Shown: positions 36,323-48,880 of the stretch, one piece after another | Numbering within the stretch: the first letter of the stretch is position 1 | How the letters are laid out: each line of letters begins with the position of its first letter | From: Ophthalmolycus amberensis | Taxonomy: Eukaryota; Chordata; Actinopteri; Perciformes; Zoarcidae | Reading direction: 5' to 3' | NCBI GenBank assembly: GCA_024529925.1 | Contig: JAFEUB010000735.1 | Location: 248,001-312,000, forward strand | DNA length: 64,000 nt | Program-made: the position numbers and the translations under genes | Notes under the pieces: generated by a model | Told to the model about the DNA's origin: nothing | What the model saw: only the letters and a program-made list of their open reading frames with translations | The model's database searches: none

Positions 36323-39203
36323 GCCCCTGAGATTGTTCTGTTTGATTCCTGTTTCTTTCTATTTTTTACCCTGTCTCACCCTGTCTCTGCCTCTGATTTT
36401 CCCTGATTGTCATTTGGTTTGCGCTATCTTTGCTTATCTCCTGATTTGGCAGTCACGTTGTCCAACTACTCCATCTTCTTGGAAAAAAAATTTCTGGCAC
36501 TCTTCATCTTCCAAAGTCCCACATTTATCTCTCCACAGCTACATCTCTTTTGTCTCTCTCTGTCTCACCGTGCCAGCTGTGTGATGAGCCAGGGGCTGAT
36601 AAGCGGTGGTCAGGCTCTCTCCAGATGGCAGCCTGAGCAGCAGCTGCCTGGGGGTGGGAGAGTAGGTGGTGATGGGGTGGAGGGTAGGAAGATGGGGAGC
36701 ATGGGGATGATTACAGTTTTGTTGCATTTCCAGGTTAAAATGGGCACACATAAAATCAATTGTCGGCAGCAAGCTATGTTCTGCCTGCTGAGCCGCTGTG
36801 TGACACACACAAGCAGCATCTCTGCTGCATGTGTGTTTTCCGCTCTGTCGCCGGAGGTGCTGTGACGATGATTGGGCTTTGAAGACGTCGCTGGAGAACG
36901 CCGCCTCTGGTTCTGGAAGTGGCGAACGTGCCTTCCCATATGACATACCTCTGCCATGGTAGCCTGGAGGAAAGCCTCAATGCGGAATCGCCTCCATATG
37001 CGGGGGAGGCAGTGATCTAAGTGTGAGCAACACCATTTGTTCAGGTTAAGCGGACTTGTTATGCAACCACATGAATTTGTCAAACAACGTCTGTGACAAA
37101 AAACATATCCTCCCACAATATTTGCTTCGATCTGAGTCACTGTTTTGCCATTATACCCTGTTACGTGACGTAACCCTATCCTTCCATCTGCAAAGCTGGA
37201 TATGAAATCAGTGGCCTTTTGTTCTCGCCAATGTGATCGGTCACGGCTCTGCCTTGTCTGTATGGGTATTCACAGTGTGGGTCTGAGTGAGGGGCCATTG
37301 CAAGGGAAGAACACGTAAAACAGTCGATACTTTTTAGCGGTTTCAGCAAAGCCAAAGTAGAAATCCTCACATGACCAACTTTTGCAATCGATAAACTCAT
37401 GAATCTTTGAAATAAAAGTGAAATTCAATACAAACTCTTGTCTAGGCAGCGTCTTTTTCTACCTACCGCATGGAAAACTTAACACACATACTGTATTTCT
37501 GACACATACCGACTGACACCCACTTGTGCATGTTCACCTCAGTTGCTCTGTTGATCTCCGTAGAATGTTTATACCATTTCCGCCAATTCCTCCACTCTCC
37601 TCAGTAGCCCCCTCCCGTTCCCCCTCCTTAAATTTGGATCCAAACAGGGGCTAAACTCTCAGCAGCTCCTCCATCCACTTCAAACAAGGCCTGTTTTCTT
37701 AGAGCTGTCGGTGGGAAAAGCCAGCGCCAGCAATGGAGGGTCTCCAAGGGACTTGTATGAGAGGCATACAAGAGAAAAAGGGTTGGGAGAGTCAGATTGG
37801 AAAGAAGGATTGGGAGGGAAAAGGAGTGAGGAGAGATACCCCTGTGCATGACAATGAGGAGACCATTCAATTAGCATGGCTTTATGGCCCCTGATGTTGA
37901 TTACCTCAGACAGGCCAGCAAGTCCCATCCTCTTCCTGATTAAAACCAAGAGCACAGCAACGAGACCCTTGGAGGGATTGGTCAGACAGTGGAGGCTTTC
38001 CAATTTCGGTTTCATAAGCAAGGAGAAACAAGGTCAATGTATCGTTGGAAACAAAGCCCACTTATGTGTGTGTCTCTCCCACCACCAGGTAATTGGATGT
38101 AAATGGAACACAAGCTGGGAAAAGTAGTCACTAGGTGTCCTTTTTAAAAAAATAAAAAAAAATGGTCTCAGTATGTATGTCTCGCATCTGCCAAGGAAAG
38201 TGGTGCTCGACACGTGATTAATTACATTCAGAAATGTCGTTACCCCCTACGGGGTAATCAGGCCGGCCTCCAGAGGAGTTCTGTGCTGATTGCCAAATGT
38301 GTCAACAGTGACAGCCTTTGATGGCGGTCCGGTTACGCGTGCGCCACGGCCAATGATTTTAGATAGCGGACGCGGCTTGCTGCTCTGTGACTCATCGAAG
38401 CAACTGTCATCTTATTTATCCTTTTTAAATGGATCTCTTAGTGTATGCAGTTACTACCGTACACAGTCTCACACCATAGCAGGTGTGCCATTTCTCCCGT
38501 GCATGAACAGTGACGCGATAATTGGTCCCATCGTATTTTATTCTGCAGGAAAAACAATGTCAGAGGCCATAAAAGCTGTAGATGTGTGATCGTTAGAAAA
38601 GCAGGAACACTGTTGTCTAGTTCGGAGTTTTGCGGCATCAGTTAGGAGGCATCCAACGGCAGCAGGTAAATCAGGAAGACATGCATGCACCCAAATGTCT
38701 TGCGTGTGCCTAAAAATATCCAGCATTTGTTTGAGTTCTCACTGGCTTTCATGTTTGTCCCACCCCGTTTTAATGGCGTAACTCAAGGTGACACTGTCGT
38801 CAAATATCGTGCAGCATAATTGTGGGCACAGGAAAATAAACACTGACATTAGTGCCTCAAAAGCCACTTGCAGCGAAGTCTGTCTTGTCTGCCTGCTAAA
38901 AAGAACTGTGACAGACAGTTTTGACATCCAATATGGGGGATGAGGTGAGAAGAAGTGGGAGGGAGGGGAGGTGAGGAGCAGAGTGAGGATACAGAGTGTG
39001 TCTGGCGTTTTTAATCACAAATTTACCAGTGCGGCCGCCTGCATGTCGGCGAAGTTTGTTGCTTATTTAATAATTCATCCGAAAGCCACTGACCCACTCA
39101 ATTAAATCCCCCACGATTCCGTCTTACATTTGCTCTTTTTTCCAAGAATGTAGAGTAGTGAAGACAAATAAATATTGTTGCGGGGAGGGATAAACAAATG
39201 TGT

Positions 39204-39215
39204 GGGGGGGGGGGG
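39204..39215 (+). repeat. G12 mononucleotide run
   Basis: Twelve consecutive G residues. Confidence 0.9.
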
Positions 39216-39814
39216 ATTGGTGAATATAATTGCCTCGGTAATTAAAGATAGAAGTGGAAGAAAGGGGAATGGATGGGAGGATGTGTTGGTCATATCTGAA
39301 ACGAGTTTTTGACACGATTACAGAGAAAGAAAATAGAAGCGGATTAGAGAGGGCCGAGAGGGGAGGAGGAGGCAGGAATTGGATGAGGTCTCGGAGGCCC
39401 CGAGGTGTAGCCTGAGACCGCCATGACCTCACAGCTGAGGGCTTTGTGTGTATATGCATATCTGTGGGTGTACTGAAGAATGTGTGGATGCGTGTGAAAC
39501 AAAGAGATGAAAGGGAATACAGGTGAGATATAAAGCAAATATACTGGGAATGATTTTGTTGGCAGATTTGTCTACTGTACAGTATAAATAGCTAGCGGTT
39601 GAGAGCTGCTCTTTGTTTGTAACAGTAAAGGTTTGACTGAGTGCGACAGTTTTCAGTAGAGGATTTTTTTTTTTCAGAATGAGGATACCTCCCCAATGAA
39701 TCCCTCGTGGCCTTTGCTGCCACAGCTTTGATAGGGTGGTGTGTGTGTATTGTGTGTGCGTGCCTGCCTGCGGGTGCACTATGGTTCACCGCTCCTCTGA
39801 ATCGTATTCAGTCA

Positions 39815-40050
39815 AAAGCGCGGGCAGCGATGGAAAGTGAACAGCGGGTGGACGTTTCGCCCAGGTGGAGGGAGGGGTGGAGAGGTGTGCTTTGCGGGGC
39901 GCCGGAGGCCGGGGAGTGTCTGTTTTTGTGTGACGCTGACAACAGTGCAATGGCGGCGGAATGGGGAGGGGAGGATAAGGAACCGGCGAGCAAGCGGCGA
40001 GCTAGATCAATGGCACGGCGGGTGTGGCTAGAACAAGGTGCTCCGGCCCT
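39815..40050 (+). promoter_or_regulatory. CpG-dense, GC-rich patch; possible promoter or CpG island
   Basis: By eye there are about 20 CpG in roughly 235 bases, with GC near 60 percent and CpG frequency close to expectation, in otherwise CpG-poor DNA. An 88-codon frame starting at the ATG at 39830 and ending at 40096 runs through it and encodes an acidic-then-basic stretch (for example GGEDKEPASKRRARSMARR). I do not recognise that peptide, so no gene is claimed. It could be an unannotated first exon with promoter, an orphan island or a GC-rich relic. Confidence 0.3.
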
Positions 40051-43000
40051 GTGTGTTGATGTGGTGGAAATTGCATCTTCAAGGAAACGTGCTTGATGAG
40101 ATTGTGAGATCAATAGAGGACGGAGGCTGCCAGGCTACTGAGCGCCTGGAAAGGCGAAGGAGGCCAAGGCTGGGCCTGAATGAGAATTGGGGGGTGGGGG
40201 GGGGCGCAGACCAAGGCTCCGTAACCTTCCTGTGATGGTCTAATACATTATGTCACCTCAGTTACCAGAGGGGCTGAGCCAGAGAAGTGTGTGTGTGTGT
40301 GTGTGAGGGTGTGGGGGGGGGGGGGCATCAACAGAAAAGGCTGTTAAGATCTTTGGGATCCAAAAGCGAGATGCTTTAAACGGGCCGTGGTGCTTAATGA
40401 GCCTGGCATGCAAGCAGCTAATGTAAGTGATGTCACCGCTCAAACATCCTGTCTCATTTACATTAATGATATACATTAATGGGCTGGAAATAAGATCAGT
40501 ACCACACATTCACACGTTAATGGATGCACATGACCACACACAGCATGCAAAGTAGGTTGGACAGTTGAGGTTTAACTTTACCTTACGATGTACTTTGAAA
40601 CATAATTAATAAGCGCACACTGTTTCTCCCTCCCTCTGTCTGTCTGTCTGTCTCTCTCAAACACCCGTACAAAAACACACAGCATCCCGTCTCCACAAGT
40701 GCCTGATTGCGCACTCATTCATAAGGTCTCTTTCAGACAAACACACACATGCACGCACACATTACAAAACACTCATCCAAGTCGAGCAATGCAGCAGAGG
40801 TTTTCTTTTTTTTTTTCTTTTTCTCCAATACAAGGCTGTTTCTATGGCAACAAGCTCCAGTTTCTGGCACTGAAAAGTGGAAACTTACAGGAAGTATGAG
40901 CGGCCTCCAGGGGGCGGGCAGGGGGGGATGGTTGGGGGAGGTAAAGTTAAAGAGTTAGGGGTTCCAGAGGGTGGCTGCAGGATGGGGGCAGGTTTCAGGA
41001 AGGGAGATGCATGCTAGTTTATTGTACAGTCTCAATAGTGACCAATCATTCTCCCTTCCTTTCCTTCAAGCCTTAAATTACACCTCTCTGGTGCCTTCTG
41101 TTTATCTGTCTTCCTGGCTTGCGCTCCTCATTCGGATGAACCAGTTTGTTTAAATGCATCAAGGACGCCCGATTGACATCAAAGCATCTGCTGCCAAAAT
41201 GTATTGCCATGCAAATGAGGCGTATGCTTTATGGCTCAGCCTCAAGGCCTGACATGTATGTCAAGGGTGCTTGGAGATAGACCGCTTGCTCATTTCTTCC
41301 AGTGTGTCTGTTTTCCATCTCTCGCTCCCATTGCAATTCCTTGAAGTCCTTTCGCCTCGGGGCTTATATAATTATACTGCTCACTTTTGAGCTGGTTTCA
41401 TGGAATATTTATCAATGTCTCACCTACAGTACAATCTTGACAGTGGAGTGACCAAGGCTGTGTTGCTGTTTGAGAATCCTCCAGTCCTGAATTATAACCC
41501 TAAGCATGGGGAAAAACTCGTTACAAATGCAGCACCATGCAACTGCAGCTTGATTATCTGCTGCAAGAAAAAAATATATATTTCATTCAATATGAGTGTC
41601 TGTTTGTGTTGTGGAGAATTTGCCTGTCAGGGATAGGCTGATAGCTCGGCAGTTGTACTGGCGAAACAAACTGGAGGCCATTTTCACACCTAAGTCTTGC
41701 TTGACTTTGTGCAATATTAATGTCTCATCACTCTCCTCTCCCTTCCCCTCTGGAGACATTTGCAATGTGACTGCGACAAACATCTGAGCTTTCCCTTGCA
41801 TCGCCTCGTTGCTCTTGGTTGCTTTTGCTTACACTCGCAGTGTCTCTCTCTTTCGTCTTCCCGCTTTTTTGTTCCCGTTCCCGCTCATTGCCGTCCCCTT
41901 ACCCCTGCTTCTAACGCGGTGGCTTTCTTTCTCCAGCTACACTTCAAAATGATTGTGATTGACATAACCCACAGCACGCATGACTTTTAGAAATGAAGTT
42001 TTGTACATTAAAGTCAGACATACACACAGTTTGAAGACATTTCATTCACGGCATTTCTCCTCTACTTGATCCCAATGGATTTCCAGGTTTGCACACTTAT
42101 CTGCCGGCTCACAAGCTGAAGTGTAGAGTGTGTAGGTGTGAGCCGATAGTATTTGTGAAGGTTGAACTCAGTTGTACATTGTACAGAAGTAGACGTTTGG
42201 GATACTTGATAATGCTGCTCGCTGACAGTCCACGTAAGCATTGCAGAATGAGAAAGGACTGCTGAGGCATGTGGCCAGGGTTATGGAGGGAAAGAAGCTT
42301 TTTTCATCATCGAGTTACACCTCAATCTTCATCACACAGTAAGCTCTGCTACAGCACTCCAATTCCCCGGCCCTTCTGAGAGAAAGTCAGAAAATGTCAA
42401 CACCCTCCCTGCCTTTCCTGTTCAAAAAATGTCAAAGCAGTGCTGCACTATTTAGAGTGAGGAAAGATTGGAGTAAATTGGACTTGGACGTACAATTTTT
42501 TGCGACTACATAACCCGCTGTCTGAGCCACCTGAATGGAAAGAGATGTCTTTCTCTCAGTGGACCAGTATTCGGAGTGGGTTCACTGAAATCTGGCTGGC
42601 TAGCTTGAAATTCTTAGACTCCAAAAACTTTGAAGATGCCTCTGACCGGCTTCTGGAAATGAGTTTATTATTTTTCCACCACTGCATTCGGCTCCCATGA
42701 GTCAGTGTCTCTCTCTCTCTGTGTTGTGGCTTGCTCCCCTCTATGTTTCATCAGCGCACTCCCTCTACTACTTTCGCTCTCTCTCATGCTCCATGTCTCC
42801 CTTGTTTACTTTTGTTCTCCCTTGATTGTAACCTACACAAGCCCAATTCTTCTGACAACTTAGTACCATGTCTGGCCTACAGCCTTTCCACAGGATTGAA
42901 CAAATCTGATGGTCAATTCCCTCTCGCTTTTGCAGCACACACTCACACACACCCCAAACTGCCCCAGAGTGCAGAAATAGGCTCAGCATAGCTGCCTGCC

Positions 43001-44168
43001 AGCCAATTACCACAGCACATCACCAACCCTGCCACCTGTCCCCGTCCATGTGTGCCTCCACAGCTCAATCTATTTCCATCCACTTCCGCTTCTTCCGTTA
43101 CATTCCTCACTCAGAAGAGTCTTCTTGTATCACCTTCAATTACCGACTGTACCAAAGTTCTCCCTCCTACAGAGCGAGGACCGTCTATTGTCTTACACCT
43201 CCAACAACTCCATCAATGCTCCAGCAGCAGTGTACCCTTCCAAGTTATTTTCTTCATCCAATTGTTTGATATTTTTCATCTCTTTCCTCTGCTCCCGTCC
43301 AACCAAAGTCCCAGCTGAGCACACTTCCTGGTCTGCTAGATGTTTTCCACTCAGCTCTAATTAAAGGCTCTCTGATCTGTACACCCGTTTTCTACTTCTC
43401 TGTCCTCATCCTTGAGCGTGCAGCAGCCATGTACTGTGATCTAATTAAATACGTATCTGTTACATAATGAGTGCCTTCTGCTTGCTAACGGGTATCTCTG
43501 TCATTTAGTCTTATGTCTTCTAATGTTGCACAGCACTGGAGCAATAGTTCCCGGATCAGCTAAAAGACTTAAGTTTCAATTTTCACACTGAGACAAACTT
43601 GTGTTTCCTTTTTGAACGTATGGGTTAAAAAGCTGGGAGGTTTGGAAAACTCTGGGCTGTGGTACTTCTGAGTTTGTTTGTCTAAACGGAACCAATCAAT
43701 CTGGGGATTTTCCTACACTGCAGCAATTCATTATTCAAGAGATATTTTAGAATGGGGTCTCAGTTGTTTGTCTAGCTTCTCCACTGGACCCGGCTGAAGC
43801 TTTCAGCTGGGTGCCTCCAGACCTTTGCCTGGTTTATTGCCTAATTTGTTTCGCCATAGTGTATTTGGCTTGGACGTGTCAATCTACTAACAGGCACTGT
43901 GAGCCACAAGGTCAGTGGTTAACGGCTCCCGAGAACTATCCTGCTGCCTCCTGAAGAACACATTTTTCAGTTGAAAGGTGTATTAAAAGCTTGAGGAGAC
44001 TCATGGGCTTCGAGGTTAAGGCTGTGTCAACCAGTTGGAGTTGTTTACATTTGAGCAAGCCTTCAGGAGAGCAGGCATGTTTCACACTGATGTGCGGCAG
44101 GATTGCACAGACTCCAATCAGAACTCCAAAAGAAAGACGGCGCAGCCAGAACTGGTTTTGTGTTTCCA
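40051..44168. other. Non-coding stretch, no gene recognised
   Basis: Contains a G-rich run near 40190-40205, the compound GT/G repeat at 40287-40325, a short CTGT tract near 40637-40653, and an octamer with a SOX-like neighbour at 41202-41216. The CT-rich segment at 43050-43320 is open in all three plus-strand frames, which reflects composition rather than coding. No gene recognised. Confidence 0.6.
40287..40325 (+). repeat. Compound (GT)n and G13 simple repeat
   Basis: About nine GT units (40287-40305), a short interruption, then thirteen G residues at 40313-40325. Confidence 0.9.
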
Positions 44169-44176
44169 ATCATTAT
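44169..44176 (+). repeat. Left target-site duplication, ATCATTAT
   Basis: Matches 44919-44926 (GTCATTAT) at 7 of 8 positions, flanking the hAT-type element. Confidence 0.75.
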
Positions 44177-44918
44177 CAGTGTTGGGCAACTTTCTTCCAA
44201 AATGTGATATATTACATATACATTACTTTACAATATTACTGGCTGTGTGAAGTAATTTCTTGCCTTACTTTCACCAAAATAACTGCTAAAGTGTGTCTAG
44301 GCATCATAAAAAGGAAGAGGGTAATGTTTTTATAGCAGGTAATCAAAGCACAGAAGCTCAAGTGTATCGCAGATCATTTCAAATCGAGTGGTGGGAACTA
44401 TTGTTTAGCCTAAGGGCATATGTCTCAGGCAGAAAATCCCTAGTAGGGGGCTGGGGAGCGCTTCAGCGCTGCGTATGGGTTGTTTCTATGACAATATATT
44501 GACAACATTCTCACGACTCTAACCGCTTTGTATAATGGACTAGCATCGCCCCTTTGCTTTTTACATTCTACATGGGCTACTATCTACTTGCCTGACATTG
44601 TTTTTTTTTACCATAAGCACCAACCGAAGGATGCGTGCCCTAGCTCGTCACCGCTCAATCTGATAGCCGTAGAGGAAGGAGGAGGACGTGGGTGCATAAC
44701 CGCGATCCGTCGGAGACAACAATACGGTGAATATTATCGAAGATGAGCTTCCAAGAGCTACGGTTAAATGGAGCCCGGTTCCAGACCCATCCATGCATTC
44801 ACATGCAGTGGTCGCCACTTTGCATCAAAATTACTTTTCGCTTAGTGTTATCATACCAAAATCCTATTAGTGACGCGTTATATAAGTTAGTGACTGCTAC
44901 GTTTCACCCCCAACACTT
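44177..44918. mobile_element. Non-autonomous hAT-type miniature transposon with CAGTGTTGGG end
   Basis: The 742-bp element begins CAGTGTTGGGCAACT and ends with a sequence whose reverse complement is AAGTGTTGGGGGTGA, so the outer 10 bases match except for the first. The left part contains ATATATTACATATACATTAC, like a fish repeat family I recall. The 8-bp flanks agree at 7 of 8 positions. No transposase coding remains; the frames at 44293-44502 and 44528-44746 have no recognisable domain. One mutated terminal base and one mutated target-duplication base suggest an older insertion than the elements near 12.5 and 16.3 kb. Confidence 0.75.
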
Positions 44919-44926
44919 GTCATTAT
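44919..44926 (+). repeat. Right target-site duplication, GTCATTAT
   Basis: Differs from the left copy (44169-44176) at the first base only. Confidence 0.75.
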
Positions 44927-47900
44927 GTGTTTGAGCTGGAAACCTTCAAACCCTCCTGACAAACCTTTGTTCAGAGAACAAAAGAACAGCCATGTTGAAC
45001 AGGGGTTAGGTTGTGTTAAGCACAGCACTTATTTGTCCCATTCATCCATAGTGTTTTTGAACTCTTATCCTCTATCTGAGCTGCGAGCATCCTCCCCTCT
45101 GTCTCTTTACCTCAATTTGCCGCTTTACTTTCCACAAGGCCGAGGCTTCAAAGACCTTGTGACTGGTATGTCAGTCTTCCTCCCCGTTTCAGAAGTTCCT
45201 TTTTGAAGTAAAGGTTCAGAGTGGAACATTACACGACCAACTTATTTTCCGGCTGTTTCCTTGATTTTCTATTGATTTCCATCTGCCTTGGTCGGGTGGA
45301 CAAGGAGAAGAAAAAGAGAAAATGGAGTAAGACGGGAAAGGAGGGTGGTGGAATCGATGTTCGCTTGACCTCCCTTGGGGGGGGATGGGTCGGATGCGTT
45401 TCAGATGAAAGTCATTAACCATTTCTGGTTTTCCAGCCTGAGCTTAAGGGACAAAATAACGGTAATGTGTTGGTTTGTTATTTTAATTCCAAAAGCTACC
45501 TCAATCAATTTGTGAGCTCAAGGCCAAATTCGGAAACGATAAAGGCAAATATCCGTATCCAAAGAAGGACACTGGAGATGTTCTGTACCTCATTACTATG
45601 TCTTCCCCTGCAGCTATTTTTCTACGTTAGACTGGTGTCAAATACCTGACACAAACGGAACAGGAATATGGAGAATTGTGTGTTATCCAATACAGTAGGA
45701 AAGTGATGTGGAGACCCAAAGCCATGCAAATTAGAATCTCAGATGCTTTCCCTTGACATGCTGTTCATGCTCATGTAATCAGGAAAGCCACTGCATTAAT
45801 TATGGGAGTGTAGTAGACCTCAAAACCTCAATCCACAAATGGCACACCTGCATGCAGCAGTCTCCTCTGTGTACTCTGTATCTCCACGCTGTATTCCTAG
45901 AGTGACTCCATACAGCACTCCCTCACCAGTCGTCCTCCATGGCTTTGGCCAAGCGTGCAAATGGCAAATGGACAGCGGGCACCCCGGCAGCCCTCTCAGC
46001 CAATGTCTTATTCATGAGCAGGGGTCGGCGCGTTGCCCCTCGTCACACACCATGTCAGAAACACACTCTGCCCTGTGCACCGGAGCCTCTTACCACACTC
46101 CCCCTCTAAACCTCTTCCCGACCCTCTAAAACCCCCGTGACATTTTCACTTTCTGTGCCACTGCGCTCCTATCCTGCCTAGCGAGAAAGGTGATAATAGT
46201 AATAGCCAGCCGTAACGGCAGGAAACACTCAGCTGAAATGTAATCCAATGCAACATCCAGCTCGCAGCTTGTCAACGCTCCTCTTTAAGTCACACAGATG
46301 CTGCCGTCAATGTACTAATGTGATTACTGGTGGCGATTATTATATTGCTGCACATCAGTGAGGAGAATGTAATGTTGGGTTCAGGCTGCAGGCCAGAATA
46401 CTGGCCGGCCCGTCCCACCGCCTCATAAAGAGCAGAGAGTGGAGCGAAGCGAGGGGGAGTTGAGGGGTTTAGATGATTACATGGCTCTATGGTTTCATGA
46501 AGATGGGTCCAGCAACTATGACATCAGCAGTCTGACATTCAGGATGAAATGTCTACTCTGCAGCACTGGCATTGCTAGGCCAGTCAAGTCAATAAAGTAA
46601 TAAAGTCGTACTGAACAATGGGCTTTGCTTAAAGGTCGGGTCATTTTTGGTTGCCAAGTGAAGGTGTTGGCTGTACAGAAGGTGGTGGCATTATCAACAA
46701 TAATGTCAGAGTTCCAAAAAGAACTACAACACTAATTGGATTCATTTTCAGAGCAGAAATATACTGACAAAAGATCTGTCTTATGCTGAACTGTTGTTAA
46801 AGCAACAGGTTTCCCCAAGAGATTATCCACAGATGAGTAGGGCCAAGCCGGAAGAAGTTCACCTTTATAGCGGCTTCATCGTTTTTATGATCCGGCAGCT
46901 TCATCAAGGATCAACTAATCAATTCTATTTTAACAAGTGGTGGGCTTTCTTACTGGTTTAAACATCTAATACATCATGGTGCTCCCTTTTTCACCTTCTA
47001 CTCTGGTCTATCCAATTCTTCCCCGTAACCAGTTTGGGGAAGGGGTTATTATCTCTTGATTAAAATTTAATTAAAAGCCCTTTAACTTTTTCCCCTAATC
47101 CTTCACCGCCCCTTAACAGAAACAACTTTCCCCTCCGGATGGGGAGCGTCTCACTTTGGTGGCCGAGAAACCACTCAACACTCCCTGGAACACTGATTAT
47201 TTCGCAGCTTCTTTTATTGCACCTATAGATCAGCGCAATTAAAGTCCAAAAGTCATAAAATGCCTTTTTTCCCTTGCCACAGTAAACAACCACTCTCGGG
47301 GGGTCTAAATGGAAAGCTATTGCTCAACCAACTATTCACGATTATCTATCCTGTTGCTACTCCACCTTAGGTTCAAAGTTAAGTCCACGGAAGCAGAAAT
47401 CAACTCGAATCCACTTCTCTCATACAGCTCTGACCCTTCTCGCTTTGACTCTGGAGATCTTATCGTGGGCCCTGTACCCATGCTGCCCTGCATGGCCTCA
47501 GTAACATGCAGTGGCAAGGGTCAGGATTTAGATCAACACTGGGGTTCCTGCGAGGATCCCATCCTCTCAATTAGCCTCCTCCTGAGTCTCCCAGGCCCTC
47601 AGGGGCTTTGGATTTAATTTAGTAAATTGAATAGATGATTCTCATTTGGCTGGCTCATGCTATGCCAGCTCCCCCTGTGTAAGGAAGCACATGTGGTTAA
47701 AGAGGACTGAGAGATAGATACAACAAACACAATATTTTGTGTTTGTGTGCTGATGTGTGCCAGTGTGCTCATCTGTGGGTGTGTGTGAGGTCATCCTCCG
47801 GCTGTGCTGCTGCTCCTTAATGGCCCGTGCAGTGCCTGGGAGCTGGGGGTGTCACAGCGTCGTGACTAACAGCTTGGGCAGATTGGCTGCCGCCAAAGCC

Positions 47901-48494
47901 CCGGCCCCGGCCAAGCCCTTATGCCACACACACACACACACACGCACACATCACGGTGTCTCCTGCTGCTTAGATTCCTCTAAATGGGTTTATGTTGCTG
48001 TGGATGGCTGCCTTAAGACATTATTATGAATTTATGTGTCTGCAGGGTAGAAATGTGTGCGCGAGTGCAGCAAACATATATGTGTTGAGTTTATCTCCAT
48101 ATGAAAGGGTGAGATTGATTGTGCAGCTGTGAAATACCGCAGCAGCAAAACACATGTACCTGGTATGTTTTTTTCCAAAGGAAAATGCTAAGCTAGGACT
48201 GTATTAACCTGCAGGGGGGCCCCAGGGCAGAAATGAGGTATTCAGCCCCCATTACGACCTCCCGTAATGTATGCATCCTGTTGCCTTTAAATATCCAGCA
48301 GGTACAGTGCACATAGCAGAATAGAGATGCTGAAACCCAGTACTATGCTCTGGTAGAATACTATACTGCCTCAGGTTTGTTTCATGTCAGTTAGTTTGAC
48401 ACAAACGCAAATATTTGCGTTTAGTTCTGGCTCGGCTTTAACGTTCTCTGATAGTAGTGTTTTTTTGATACTTGTTTGTATACAAACAGTGTGT
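44927..48494. other. Non-coding stretch, no gene recognised
   Basis: Non-repetitive apart from a CA microsatellite at 47924-47950. A perfect octamer ATGCAAAT next to a TTAG word lies at 45724-45731. The frames present are under 105 codons and unrecognised. Confidence 0.6.
47924..47950 (+). repeat. (CA)n microsatellite with one CG interruption
   Basis: Roughly thirteen CA units with a single CG unit near 47943. Confidence 0.9.
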
Positions 48495-48880
48495 TTGAAG
48501 AAGTGCTTTTACTTTAAGTACAAGTAGTAATACCAAAGTGTAGAAATACTTTGCATTCAAGATTTTACAGAAGTAAAAGTACAGAAGTAAGAAACTTAAA
48601 TAACCAAAATGGTCCATTTCAGATTAATTTATTATTGATTGACATCACTTTAATGTTGCAGGTGGTTTAGGTGGGTCAGTTATAATTACTTTGTATACAC
48701 TGCGTGGTATCTTGTGAATTTCTCCCAGGGGATCAATAAAGGCTTATCTTAACCTATAACAACACATCATCGTTTTATTGATCTTAACCTGCAAAGTAAC
48801 AAGTAATTAACGTTCTAAAATAAATGCAGTGGAGCAAAAAGCACGATATTTGCCTCTGAGTTGTAGTAGAGAAAATGTTA
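48495..48880 (+). mobile_element. Degraded teleost DNA-transposon-type repeat ('AAGTAAAAGTAC' family)
   Basis: Blocks such as GTAATACCAAAGTGTAGAAATACTT, TGCATTCAAGATTTTACAGA, AGTAAAAGTACAGAAGTA, CTTTAATGTTGCAGGTGG, TTAACCTGCAAAGTAAC and GTGGAGCAAAAAGCACGATA with TTTGCCTCTGAGTTGTAG occur in the order I recall from a very abundant teleost repeat, probably a non-autonomous hAT family. The ends are not preserved here and no target duplication was seen. A segment at 48711-48751 is foreign to that order and resembles an L2-type LINE 3' end. No open reading frame. Confidence 0.7.
48711..48751 (+). mobile_element. Short L2-type LINE 3'-end-like segment
   Basis: The segment reads CTTGTGAATTTCTCCCAGGG followed by GATCAATAAAGGCTTATCTT. 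Fish L2/Maui-type LINEs end in a very similar GAATTTCCC...GGGGATCAATAAAG motif followed by short tandem units. It lies within the surrounding DNA-transposon-type repeat, so it may be a truncated insertion; at this length convergence or exchange is also possible. Confidence 0.5.

Larger units (their letters stand above)
30561..39814. other. Non-coding stretch, no gene recognised
   Basis: Mainly non-repetitive. Simple sequences are a C22 run (36301-36322), a G12 run (39204-39215) and short TCTTT-rich tracts near 31920-31955. The minus-strand frames of 156 codons (35399-35869) and 176 codons (36610-37140) show no signal peptide, repeat or domain that I recognise and overlap frames in other phases, so I treat them as chance. 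Segments such as 30800-31170, 34480-34620 and 38210-38400 have balanced, non-repetitive sequence that could be conserved regulatory DNA, but conservation cannot be judged from one sequence. Confidence 0.55.

Noticed and set aside
36610..37140. 176-codon minus-strand frame
   Set aside because: It overlaps frames of 135 and 152 codons in other phases and has no recognisable motif.
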